NCBI GenBank assembly: GCA_020634555.1
Contig: JACKBK010000002.1
Location: 1 to 64,000, forward strand
DNA from: Caldilineae bacterium
GTDB taxonomy: Bacteria > Chloroflexota > Anaerolineae > JAAEKA01
Reading direction: 5' to 3'
DNA length: 64,000 nucleotides
Part shown: one piece after another, positions 35,803 to 42,761 of the stretch
How the letters are laid out: the number at the start of each line of letters is the position of its first letter
Position numbering within the stretch: the first letter of the stretch is position 1
Position numbers and translations under genes: made by a program
Notes under the pieces: generated by a model
Databases searched by the model: none
The model's input: only the letters and a program-made list of their open reading frames with translations
Told to the model about the DNA's origin: nothing

Positions 35803-36543
35803 ATGTTCTACCAATTGAGCCAGAACGACCTGACACGCCGCAAGCCGCCGCTGGTGCTGATCCACGGGGCGGGCGGGACTCACCGCCACTGGCCGGCCGA
35901 GCTGCGGCGCTTGCCTGACTGGACGGTCTACGCGCTGGACCTGCCCGGCCACGGCAGGTCGGATGGCGCAGGTTTCAGCACGGTTGCTGCCTACCGCGAG
36001 GCAGTTTTCGAGTTTCTGGAAGCAGAGGGGCTGGAGAAGGTTGTGCTGGCCGGCCACTCCATGGGCGGCGCGGTGGTGCAGGATTTTGCGCTGCACTACG
36101 GCGGCCGGCTGGCCGGCATGCTGCTGGTAGGCACGGGCGCGAAGCTGCGTGTCGCGCCGGCCATCCTCGACGGATTGCTGGGCGACTTCGAAACGACCGC
36201 CCGGCTGATCACCGACTGGTGCCATGGACCGCTTGCCACCGAGCAGCAGAAACGCCTGTACCTCCAGCAGTTGCTGGAAGAGGCGCCCGCTGTTGTACAC
36301 GGCGACTACCTCGCGTGCGACGCCTTCGACCTGCGCGCCGACCTGCCGTCGATTCACCCACCCGCGCTGGTCATCTGCGGCACGGCCGACATCATGACCC
36401 CGCCCAAGTTCGGCGACTACTTGGTTGCCAACTTGCCTGCTGCCCGGCTCCACACCGTCCTCAACGCCGGCCACATGATGGCGCTGGAAGCGCCTGAAGA
36501 AGTGACCGGCGTGGTAGAGCGGTTCTTGCAGAGCGCCCTGTAA
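35803..36543 (+). CDS. Alpha/beta-fold hydrolase
   Basis: The 246-aa protein has the oxyanion-hole segment LVLIHGAGGTHRHW, the nucleophile elbow AGHSMGGAV (Ser near residue 87), the acid in ICGTADIMTPPKFGD, and the catalytic histidine in LNAGHMMALEAPEEV. It has a normal length for a minimal hydrolase and no signal peptide. It follows the giant-protein operon by 81 bp on the same strand and could be its last gene, but the spacing and the weak ribosome binding site leave this open. Substrate unknown. Confidence 0.85.
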   Translation: MFYQLSQNDLTRRKPPLVLIHGAGGTHRHWPAELRRLPDWTVYALDLPGHGRSDGAGFSTVAAYREAVFEFLEAEGLEKVVLAGHSMGGAVVQDFALHYGGRLAGMLLVGTGAKLRVAPAILDGLLGDFETTARLITDWCHGPLATEQQKRLYLQQLLEEAPAVVHGDYLACDAFDLRADLPSIHPPALVICGTADIMTPPKFGDYLVANLPAARLHTVLNAGHMMALEAPEEVTGVVERFLQSAL

Positions 36544-36548
36544 CTCGA

Positions 36549-37040
36549 TCAAAGATCGAGGCCTTGCAGCCCGTTCATGCCAAGGATCAAAGAGACTTCG
36601 CTGCCATGATGCAGGTCGTGTTCCAGCACATGGTAGATCACCCAACTGCGTGACACCTCATAGATCTGGCCGTCCCATTCGTCGGGGAAAGTCTTTGCGC
36701 AGTCGGCGGGAGTCCAGCGCTGCAAGCGGGAGTCGATGAACGCCCACGTCTCGTTGAGACCGCGCACCAGCTCCGTCGCGCTGCGAGCCGGCGACTCATC
36801 CTGGCCCCACCACATGTATTCGTCCATTGCCTCATCGGGGTCCTGCAAGGTGGCGCTGAACCAGCCGGCCCGGACCGCAATGATGTGCTGCACGATCTGT
36901 CCCAAGGGCCACATGCGCGGGGCAGGTTGCAGCATGAGTTGCTCGTCCGTCAATGGGGCGATGCAGCCTTGCAGCTTCCCGTTGTAGCCGCGCCAGTTTT
37001 CGTAGATCACGTCCAGCGTCGATTGTGCATCTTGTTCCAT
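36549..37040 (-). CDS. DinB-family protein
   Basis: The 163-aa protein is a likely four-helix bundle. Histidines in PLGQIVQHIIAVRAGW (near residue 52) and YHVLEHDLHHGSEVSLIL (near 140) are placed like the metal-binding triad of the DinB/YfiT superfamily, whose members include metal-dependent thiol transferases. No specific activity can be assigned. A GAAGGAAG site precedes the ATG. It converges with the hydrolase gene, with only 5 bp between the two stop codons. Confidence 0.8.
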   Translation of the reverse strand: MEQDAQSTLDVIYENWRGYNGKLQGCIAPLTDEQLMLQPAPRMWPLGQIVQHIIAVRAGWFSATLQDPDEAMDEYMWWGQDESPARSATELVRGLNETWAFIDSRLQRWTPADCAKTFPDEWDGQIYEVSRSWVIYHVLEHDLHHGSEVSLILGMNGLQGLDL

Positions 37041-37055
37041 CTGTTTCTTCCTTCA

Positions 37056-37712
37056 TTAGCCTGGTTGGCAAGCATCTTCGTCCAGAAGTTCAACTTCTTC
37101 GGCGAAGTTGAACTTCTCCAGCACCAGCTTGGCTCTGCGAGCAGCCTGCCCCCGGTGGCTGATCCGGTTCTTGATCGCCGGTTCCAGCTCCGCCAGCGCG
37201 ACCCGATAGTCGTACTCGGCCACCATAAATACCGGATCGTAGCCGAAGCCGTTGTCGCCCCGCGGGTCGAAGCCGATACGGCCTTCGCACGTCCCGTCCA
37301 CAGTCTGCACGTCGCCATCGGGCGTTGACAGCGCAACCACGCAGCGAAATCGCGCCGTCCGCGCCCCAGCCGGCACGCCGTCCAGGTTGGCCAGCAGGTA
37401 GCGGAAGCGCGCCTCGTCGCCCTGGACTTCGGGCGCGCCGTAGCGAGCCGAGTAGACGCCGGGCGCGCCGTCCAGCGCATCCACCTCCAACCCCGAGTCG
37501 TCGGCCCAGGTCAGCAGCCCGGAGGCGGCCGCGTAAGTGCGCGCCTTGAGGATCGCATTTTCCGCGAAGGTTGAGCCGGTCTCCTCCACCTCGAAAGTGA
37601 TCCTCTCGTCGTCCAGCCAGGTCACGTCGAGGGGCAGATCAGCCAGCAGGGCACGGTATTCCCGCACCTTGCCGGGGTTGTGGGTTGCGATCAGCAGCTT
37701 GGTTGGCGACAC
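37056..37712 (-). CDS. rdgB: RdgB/HAM1 non-canonical purine NTP pyrophosphatase
   Basis: The product is 218 aa. The N-terminal motif LLIATHNPGKVREY binds the triphosphate. ENAILKARTYAAASGLLTWADDSGLEVDALDGAPGVYSARY is the conserved catalytic block with metal-binding acids, and GFGYDPVF and ISHRGQAARR complete the signature. It hydrolyses dITP, XTP and similar damaged nucleotides to the monophosphate. I prefer the GTG at 37710-37712, with GGAGGAAC upstream, over the TTG nine codons earlier. The C-terminal tail (KFNFAEEVELLDED) is non-conserved and encoded by a perfect hairpin repeat, so the original stop was probably lost to repeat insertion. Confidence 0.9.
   Translation of the reverse strand: MSPTKLLIATHNPGKVREYRALLADLPLDVTWLDDERITFEVEETGSTFAENAILKARTYAAASGLLTWADDSGLEVDALDGAPGVYSARYGAPEVQGDEARFRYLLANLDGVPAGARTARFRCVVALSTPDGDVQTVDGTCEGRIGFDPRGDNGFGYDPVFMVAEYDYRVALAELEPAIKNRISHRGQAARRAKLVLEKFNFAEEVELLDEDACQPG
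37084..37117. repeat. Hairpin with TTCGGC loop inside rdgB 3' end
   Basis: The 14-bp arms AGAAGTTCAACTTC and GAAGTTGAACTTCT flank a TTCGGC loop. The loop and the adjacent base pattern recur at 46082-46117 with a different but self-complementary stem. It lies within the rdgB reading frame and adds the tail of the protein. Confidence 0.8.
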
Positions 37713-37740
37713 AGATAGTTCCTCCGAAACGGGCGGCAAA

Positions 37741-37769
37741 TTGACCGAGTGCCAATCATAACATATAAT
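37741..37769 (+). promoter_or_regulatory. Promoter of the prs operon
   Basis: TTGACC (37741-37746), a 17-bp spacer and a perfect TATAAT (37764-37769). The ATG of prs follows 50 bp later, with a GGAGGAG site. Confidence 0.82.
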
Positions 37770-37818
37770 CCGCGGGCGATGAATTACCAGCCAGCCGTTT
37801 CACGGAGGAGTCGCCACC

Positions 37819-38880
37819 ATGCCTGAGTACCCGCTCCGCCTCTTCAGTGGCAGCGCCAATCGTCCCCTGGCCGAGGAAGTCTCTGCGATACTGAAGCAGG
37901 ACAGCCTGGGCTATTGCAAAACCACTTACCTGCCTGACAGCGAGATCCACGTCCAGATCAACGAGCTGGTGCGCGGCGACGACGTTTTCCTGATCCAGCC
38001 CTGCTCCGCCCCTGTCAACGATCACCTGATGGAGTTGCTGCTCTACCTGGACGCGTTTCACCGCGCGTCGGTGCACAGCATCACCGTGGTCATGCCGTAT
38101 TTTCCCTACGGCCGGCAGGAGCGGATGGCGGTCGGCCGCGAGTCGATCAGCGCCCGCGTCGTGGCGCGGATGATGCAGGAACTGGGCGCCAGCCGCGTCA
38201 TCTACGTGGACATCCACGCCGAGGCGACCCAGGGGTTCTTCGACATCCCCGTGGACCCGCTGTCGGCGCGCAAGGTGCTGGCGGGCCATTTTAAGGACGA
38301 CCCCAAGTTTCGCGACGCGGTGATCGTCTCGCCGGATGTGGGACGGACCAAGCTGGCCAGCCGCTTTGCCGAGCTGTTGCAGTTGCCGCTGGTGTTGATG
38401 CACAAGCGGCGCGAGGGTTTCAACCAGGTGCGCACAACCCACGTGGTTGGCGACATCCGCGACAAGATCCCGATCGTCATCGACGACCTGATTGCCGGCG
38501 GCAGCATCCTGACGCAGCTTGACGGGCTGTTGGAGGCCGGCGCGCGGCCGGAGATGTACCTGGCGATCACGCATCCGGTGTTGCTGCCCAGCGCGCTGGA
38601 ACGGTTGGACAAGATGGATTATATCAAGCAATTGGTGGTGACAAATACGGTCCACGTGCCGCCGGAAAAAATGCATCCCAAGCTGGTGGTCAAGTCGGTC
38701 GCGCCGCTATTGGCCGAGGTGATCTTCCGCATCTGGACGCGACGCTCGGTCAGCCCGCTGTTGCAGCGTCCCAAGGACGACATCGACCCGCCGCTGCTGC
38801 GGCTGGCCCAACAGAGCGCGCAGGGCGTGGACATTTCAGAGATCTTTGAAGGAGACGAGTCCCTTGTTGCAGTGGCTTGA
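37819..38880 (+). CDS. prs: Ribose-phosphate pyrophosphokinase, variant
   Basis: The 353-aa protein has the phosphoribosyl diphosphate synthase architecture. LPDSEIHVQINELVRGDDVFLIQ and MPYFPYGRQERMAVGRESIS (ATP-binding flexible loop) are followed by YVDIHAEATQGFFDIPVD (metal-binding His) and VIVSPDVGRTKLASRFAE. The ribose-5-phosphate loop, usually DDxIDTGGT, here reads DDLIAGGSIL and lacks the Asp-Thr pair. A C-terminal extension of ~35 aa is also unusual (typical length ~315). It probably makes PRPP, but the altered loop leaves some doubt. It is the first gene of a prs-DUF4446-bactofilin unit. Confidence 0.85.
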   Translation: MPEYPLRLFSGSANRPLAEEVSAILKQDSLGYCKTTYLPDSEIHVQINELVRGDDVFLIQPCSAPVNDHLMELLLYLDAFHRASVHSITVVMPYFPYGRQERMAVGRESISARVVARMMQELGASRVIYVDIHAEATQGFFDIPVDPLSARKVLAGHFKDDPKFRDAVIVSPDVGRTKLASRFAELLQLPLVLMHKRREGFNQVRTTHVVGDIRDKIPIVIDDLIAGGSILTQLDGLLEAGARPEMYLAITHPVLLPSALERLDKMDYIKQLVVTNTVHVPPEKMHPKLVVKSVAPLLAEVIFRIWTRRSVSPLLQRPKDDIDPPLLRLAQQSAQGVDISEIFEGDESLVAVA

Positions 38881-39376
38881 TTCGATTGCGCCGGTGTTAA
38901 CAACTGTTGCTCTGCTGATTGCAGTCGCCGCGCTGGTGGTTGCCATCATCTTGTGGCAACGAATGAAAACCCTGCGCGCGCAGTACGAAGAGTTGACCAT
39001 GGGCGCTGACGGCAGCCTGGACGAGGTGCTGAACCAGCACATGGATAATGTGCGCGCGGCGCTGGCCCAGGCAACAATGGCCAGCGAGACGGCCCAGCGA
39101 GTTGAGCTGCTTGGCCGCAGTCACGTTCAGCACCTCGCCGTGTTGCGCTACAATCCGTTCAGCAACACGGGCGGCGACCAGTCCTTCGTGCTGGCGCTGG
39201 CCGACCACAACGGCGACGGCGCGCTGATCAACAGCCTGCACACCCGCGATGGCACAAGGATCTACGCCAAGCCGCTGACGGGCTGGACATCTACCTACAC
39301 GCTCACCGATGAGGAAGCAGAGGCGTTGGCCCGCGCGCGTGGCTCTGCACCTGTAACGAGCAACGGAAAGGCATGA
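38864..39376 (+). CDS. DUF4446 family membrane-anchored protein
   Basis: The product is about 170 aa. One N-terminal membrane helix (residues ~8-35) is followed by a short coiled segment and the DUF4446 core: LAVLRYNPFSNTGGDQSF, LALADHNGDGALINSLHTRD and GTRIYAKPLT. Function unknown. The family occurs in Firmicutes and Chloroflexota. I place the start at a TTG (38864) nine bases after GGAG, inside the end of prs. Another TTG follows directly at 38867. The stop is adjacent to the bactofilin start. Confidence 0.82.
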   Translation: MLQWLDSIAPVLTTVALLIAVAALVVAIILWQRMKTLRAQYEELTMGADGSLDEVLNQHMDNVRAALAQATMASETAQRVELLGRSHVQHLAVLRYNPFSNTGGDQSFVLALADHNGDGALINSLHTRDGTRIYAKPLTGWTSTYTLTDEEAEALARARGSAPVTSNGKA

Positions 39377-39378
39377 CC

Positions 39379-39858
39379 ATGTTTAGCAAGGAACGCAAGC
39401 CAGACCCGGATGTGATCGATGTGACGATTGGACCTCGCGCGACTTTCAGCGGCGACCTGCGCTGCGACGGCAGCATCCGCATCGACGGCGTGATGGAGAG
39501 CGGCCATCTTGAGACATTGGGAAACGTCATCATCAGCCCCGGCGCCAAGGTGATGGCGACCGTCAACGCCCGCACCGTATCGATCTCGGGCGCCTTCAAC
39601 GGCGAGATTGACGCACAGCGTGTGGAATTGCTGGAAGGCGGCCGCGCCTGGGGCAAGATCAAGGTCGCGTCGTTTCTTCTGGACGAAGGCGCCTATCTGC
39701 GCGGCGAGCTGGTGATGCAGGAGGAAACGCCGCCAGAACCGTTCGCCCTGCCCCGCGGCGTCAATCCGATCCCGGTGGTCGATAAGCCTGCCGAGCTACC
39801 TGCGGCTACTACGTCTGCAACTGAGGCGTCTGGCGCCGCGACCCCCGATGAAGGTTGA
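39379..39858 (+). CDS. Bactofilin
   Basis: The product is about 159 aa. The central ~100 residues are the bactofilin beta-helix, with the hallmark GPRATFSGDLRCDGSIRIDG start and repeated hydrophobic rungs up to LRGELVMQEE. Bactofilins polymerise into nucleotide-free filaments at the membrane and scaffold cell-envelope enzymes. The C-terminal ~40 residues are Pro/Ala/Thr-rich and disordered. The second ATG (39379) has the better spacing to GGAAAGG; the first, at 39373, overlaps the DUF4446 stop. Downstream, 39859-40161 holds no gene apart from a promoter-like site. Confidence 0.88.
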   Translation: MFSKERKPDPDVIDVTIGPRATFSGDLRCDGSIRIDGVMESGHLETLGNVIISPGAKVMATVNARTVSISGAFNGEIDAQRVELLEGGRAWGKIKVASFLLDEGAYLRGELVMQEETPPEPFALPRGVNPIPVVDKPAELPAATTSATEASGAATPDEG

Positions 39859-40022
39859 CCGGTGACCTCGCTTGTGTAAGCTGAACCAGAAATACTACTT
39901 ATCTGCATCCTTTTGGTCGATGTTGCGCACGTGCCATGATGGTATAGTGCATGCTGAGATTGCTTGCTATCGGCACGCCATGTGGTCATGCCTGCCCGGA
40001 AGCGGTGACAAGCGCAACGGTT

Positions 40023-40050
40023 TTGAGTCCACAGTGCGCAGTGGTAGAAT
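40023..40050 (+). promoter_or_regulatory. Possible promoter for the DUF6325 cluster
   Basis: TTGAGT (40023-40028), a 16-bp spacer and TAGAAT (40045-40050), 111 bp before the first gene of the cluster. Both hexamers are close to consensus. Confidence 0.55.
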
Positions 40051-40161
40051 AGAACCCATCGTCCCGGCCAGGTTGTCCCTCAGCGTCAACAACGGAAGCT
40101 GACGCCAGAATCATTGCTGTAGCCAAGTCATCCATTTTGTTGGAACAAAGGAGTTCACCCC

Positions 40162-40464
40162 ATGTGTTGCGCATTTCTTGTGCTGGTTACGCTTGGACCC
40201 CGTGTCCTGAACGCTCTCTGGTGGCTCGTCAATCCCACCCGTTGGCAGTTGGCATTCCGCAACTGGCCCACCGGTATCTGGTGGATGTGGCCGGTGTTGG
40301 GCATCATATTCCTGCCCTGGATGACTCTTATGTACATGATCGTAGCGCCTGGTGGCGTCACTGGGCTTGACTGGCTCTGGGTCGGTCTCGGGCTGGTCTT
40401 TGACATTGCATCCTACTCTAGCAGCGCGAAGCGCAAGTCGTTTTCGGGCTACTCCGGTTATTAG
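40162..40464 (+). CDS. Small aromatic-rich membrane protein, unknown
   Basis: The 100-aa protein has three probable membrane helices and many Trp residues (WWLVNPTRW, WWMWPVLGIIFLPW, LDWLWVGLGLVFDIA), ending in a short basic Ser/Gly tail. An AAAGGAG site lies seven bases before the ATG. I recall similar unnamed proteins from actinobacteria next to DUF6325 and SHOCT genes, which is the arrangement here. Function unknown. Confidence 0.75.
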   Translation: MCCAFLVLVTLGPRVLNALWWLVNPTRWQLAFRNWPTGIWWMWPVLGIIFLPWMTLMYMIVAPGGVTGLDWLWVGLGLVFDIASYSSSAKRKSFSGYSGY

Positions 40465-40551
40465 AAGCGAAATGATAGGAAACACGCAGTTGCTGTGGCC
40501 GGTCTCAGCTGCGTTACTTCCAACAAAGAAACTGAGGAAAGGAACAATCCA

Positions 40552-40977
40552 ATGATTAGTGGACCCGTTGATTTCGTGGCCGTTGGGTTTCCCGGCGGCG
40601 GCCTAAACGAGGAGTTGATTGCGAACCTGATGGAGCTGGTTGACAGCGGGGTCGTTCGCATCATTGACGCCGTCGTGGTAATCAAGGACGAGGAGGGTGA
40701 GGTCACCGCGCTGGAGGTGGAAGACCTGGATGCGGCTACGGCTGCGATGCTTGCTCCATTGGCCAACGACCTCACAGGAATGGTCTCGTTCGAGGACATT
40801 GCGATGATCGCCGAAGAACTGGAAAACGACTCGCGCGTGGCGATGATCCTGTTCGAGAACCTCTGGTCAGTCAAGCTCAGAGAAGCTGCCTTGCGCAGCG
40901 GCGGCCAGTTGTTGATGCACGTGCGTCTCCCCGATGAGGCAGTGCAGCAAGCCTGGGAAGACATGTCAGGGATTTAA
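40552..40977 (+). CDS. DUF6325 family protein
   Basis: The 141-aa soluble, acidic protein matches the DUF6325 pattern: GPVDFVAVGFPGGG at the N-terminus, LMELVDSGVVRIIDAVVVIKDEEGEVTALEVEDLD in the middle, and ILFENLWSVKLREAALRSGG near the C-terminus. Function unknown; the family resembles part of DUF1269 proteins. ATG at 40552 with GAGGAAAGG upstream. An 18-nt piece matching the 52-bp palindrome lies just before it. Confidence 0.82.
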   Translation: MISGPVDFVAVGFPGGGLNEELIANLMELVDSGVVRIIDAVVVIKDEEGEVTALEVEDLDAATAAMLAPLANDLTGMVSFEDIAMIAEELENDSRVAMILFENLWSVKLREAALRSGGQLLMHVRLPDEAVQQAWEDMSGI

Positions 40978-41043
40978 GCCGGGCAACAAGCGGATCGGCT
41001 GCTATCGCCTTTCCCTATTTGAGATTAACAGGAGATTGCTACC

Positions 41044-41397
41044 ATGGTAGGACGTATGAGAAGAACAGCCCGCCGCAGACGTGTCGCACGCGTGGCTGTG
41101 GGTACAGCTGTAGTCGCCGGAACTGCCGGCGCAGTTCGCCACCATCAGGACCAGAAATACGCTGCTCAGGACCAGCAGGCGTATGAGGCTCAACAGTACG
41201 AGGACGAGCAGGCACAGGGAGAGTACTACGACGACGAGCCTGAGCCGCAGCAGGTCGCTGCCCCTGCACCTGCACCTGCACCTGCTCCTGCGCCGGATAT
41301 GAGTGCAGAGTTGAAGAACCTGGCAGATCTGCACGCTTCCGGCGTGCTGACCGACGAGGAATACGCGGCAGCCAAGGCGAAGGTCATCAACGGCTAG
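41044..41397 (+). CDS. SHOCT-domain protein
   Basis: The 117-aa protein begins with a strongly basic segment (MVGRMRRTARRRRVARVAV) that includes a short hydrophobic stretch. A Gln/Tyr/Glu-rich region and an alternating Ala-Pro tract follow (residues ~73-85). The C-terminal ~30 residues are a SHOCT domain (LADLHASGVLTDEEYAAAKAKVI). SHOCT is a short oligomerisation module found at the ends of many bacterial proteins. A good AGGAGA site precedes the ATG. Confidence 0.82.
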   Translation: MVGRMRRTARRRRVARVAVGTAVVAGTAGAVRHHQDQKYAAQDQQAYEAQQYEDEQAQGEYYDDEPEPQQVAAPAPAPAPAPAPDMSAELKNLADLHASGVLTDEEYAAAKAKVING

Positions 41398-41455
41398 CAA
41401 GCGGCACACAGCCGGCAACCCCGCGCGTAGCCGGCTGGCACACCCTCTTGAACGA

Positions 41456-41487
41456 AACTGGCGTCGTACCCGGGTACGACGCCAGTT
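41456..41487. terminator. 32-bp perfect palindrome
   Basis: AACTGGCGTCGTACCC and its complement meet at CCCGGG with no loop, between the SHOCT and DUF1269 genes. There is no T-run, so it may be a processing or attenuating stem-loop rather than a full terminator. Confidence 0.6.
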
Positions 41488-41552
41488 GAATGATTTCATA
41501 CGATCCGCTTGCCGGATCAGACTTACATACTTCACACAAAGGAGACCAGATC

Positions 41553-42533
41553 ATGAGTGAAGAGCAGAAGACGGACGTACAGCCGACCGAAACGGAGTCT
41601 ACCGAAGTTCAGCAGAGTGATGCTCCGCAAGCCGAAACCCAACCAGAGGCTATTCCCGCCGTTGGTTTTCTTGTCGTCGCATTTGTCGATGAAAACGCTG
41701 CCGATGAAGCCCTTGACGAAATGAAGAAGGCCAAGAAACAGAACGAATTCTACTTTGAAGACGCAGCTGTTATCCGGCAGGACGCAAACGGCAAGGTTCA
41801 CTACCACGAAACCGGCGACATGAGCACCGGCCGTGGCGCCGGGTATGGCGCTATCGTCGGTGGCGTTCTCGGCATTCTGGGCGGGCCGGCAGGCGTTGCA
41901 CTGGGCGCTGGCGCTGGCGCGGCCGTTGGCGCAGCCCTGGCACATCGCGACTCTGGATTCCGCGATGAGAGCCTGAACACTATCGGTGTCGCTCTCAGGC
42001 CCGGCACCTCGGCAGTCGCCGCCATCACCAGCCGCGATTTCCTGAAGGCGGTCCAGCAGGAAGTCAGCGTCGAAGACATTCGCACCGTCGTACGGAACCT
42101 GTCTCAGCGGATCTCCGACCGGCTGGCGGAAAACATGAACATGGCGATTGGCCTCATCCTGACCGAGGAAGGTCTTGGTATCAAGGAAGTGGCAGCAAAC
42201 GAAGACCAGGTCGAGGTGACAGGCGCAGTCATCACCAGTGATCTCGTCGCCGTTGGTACGGGCGTCGCGACGGCCGATGGCGTTGCTTACGAGGTCGCCG
42301 TTGCCACCGAGGAAGGCGCTGTTGCAGAAGCAGGCATCATCACCGCAGAGGGCGCGCTGATCGTCGACGACGTTGTCACCGACGAGGGCGAACTCATCGC
42401 CGCGACGGTTGCCGTGCCGGAAGAGGAAGACGAAACAACGCCCGAAGCTGGCGAAGAAGAAGCGGCGGAGGCACCAGAGGCTTCTGCTGACACGGATGCA
42501 ACTGAAACGCCCGCGGACGACGCACAGGCATAA
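41553..42533 (+). CDS. DUF1269 protein with glycine zipper and acidic tail
   Basis: The product is 326 aa from the ATG at 41553 (AAAGGAGAC site). A Glu/Thr-rich N-terminus is followed by the DUF1269 domain (VGFLVVAFVDENAADEALDE to residue ~165). This contains a glycine-zipper hydrophobic hairpin (GYGAIVGGVLGILGGPAGVA) that could insert in or contact the membrane. Residues ~235-300 are repetitive Val/Ala/Glu/Gly strands, and the C-terminal ~40 residues are strongly acidic. DUF1269 proteins are linked to stress responses in other bacteria, but the function is not established. Confidence 0.82.
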   Translation: MSEEQKTDVQPTETESTEVQQSDAPQAETQPEAIPAVGFLVVAFVDENAADEALDEMKKAKKQNEFYFEDAAVIRQDANGKVHYHETGDMSTGRGAGYGAIVGGVLGILGGPAGVALGAGAGAAVGAALAHRDSGFRDESLNTIGVALRPGTSAVAAITSRDFLKAVQQEVSVEDIRTVVRNLSQRISDRLAENMNMAIGLILTEEGLGIKEVAANEDQVEVTGAVITSDLVAVGTGVATADGVAYEVAVATEEGAVAEAGIITAEGALIVDDVVTDEGELIAATVAVPEEEDETTPEAGEEEAAEAPEASADTDATETPADDAQA

Positions 42534-42561
42534 ACGCTCGCTCTGGTTTGAATTTCAACCT

Positions 42562-42623
42562 ACCTCCCGGAGGCCACGGCTGGGTGTTCTATGGATGATC
42601 CCGCCATCAAGCCTTCGGGAGGT
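42562..42623 (+). terminator. Possible terminator before the SulP gene
   Basis: ACCTCCCGGAGG and CCTTCGGGAGGT form a 12-bp stem with one mismatch and a 38-nt loop, followed by TTTCTC. It lies between the DUF1269 and SulP genes, so SulP may have partly separate transcription. Confidence 0.5.
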
Positions 42624-42761
42624 TTCTCATCAAGCCCCCCCGGGTAAAAACTCGCAGGGGTTGGCATCTCCTCGACAACCTAGAAGCGTCAAGCACCCTT
42701 GTACAGCTTTCCTGCCTGATGATCGTTCATCAGTTCAACGTTCAAGCGCCCTGAGGCGGGT

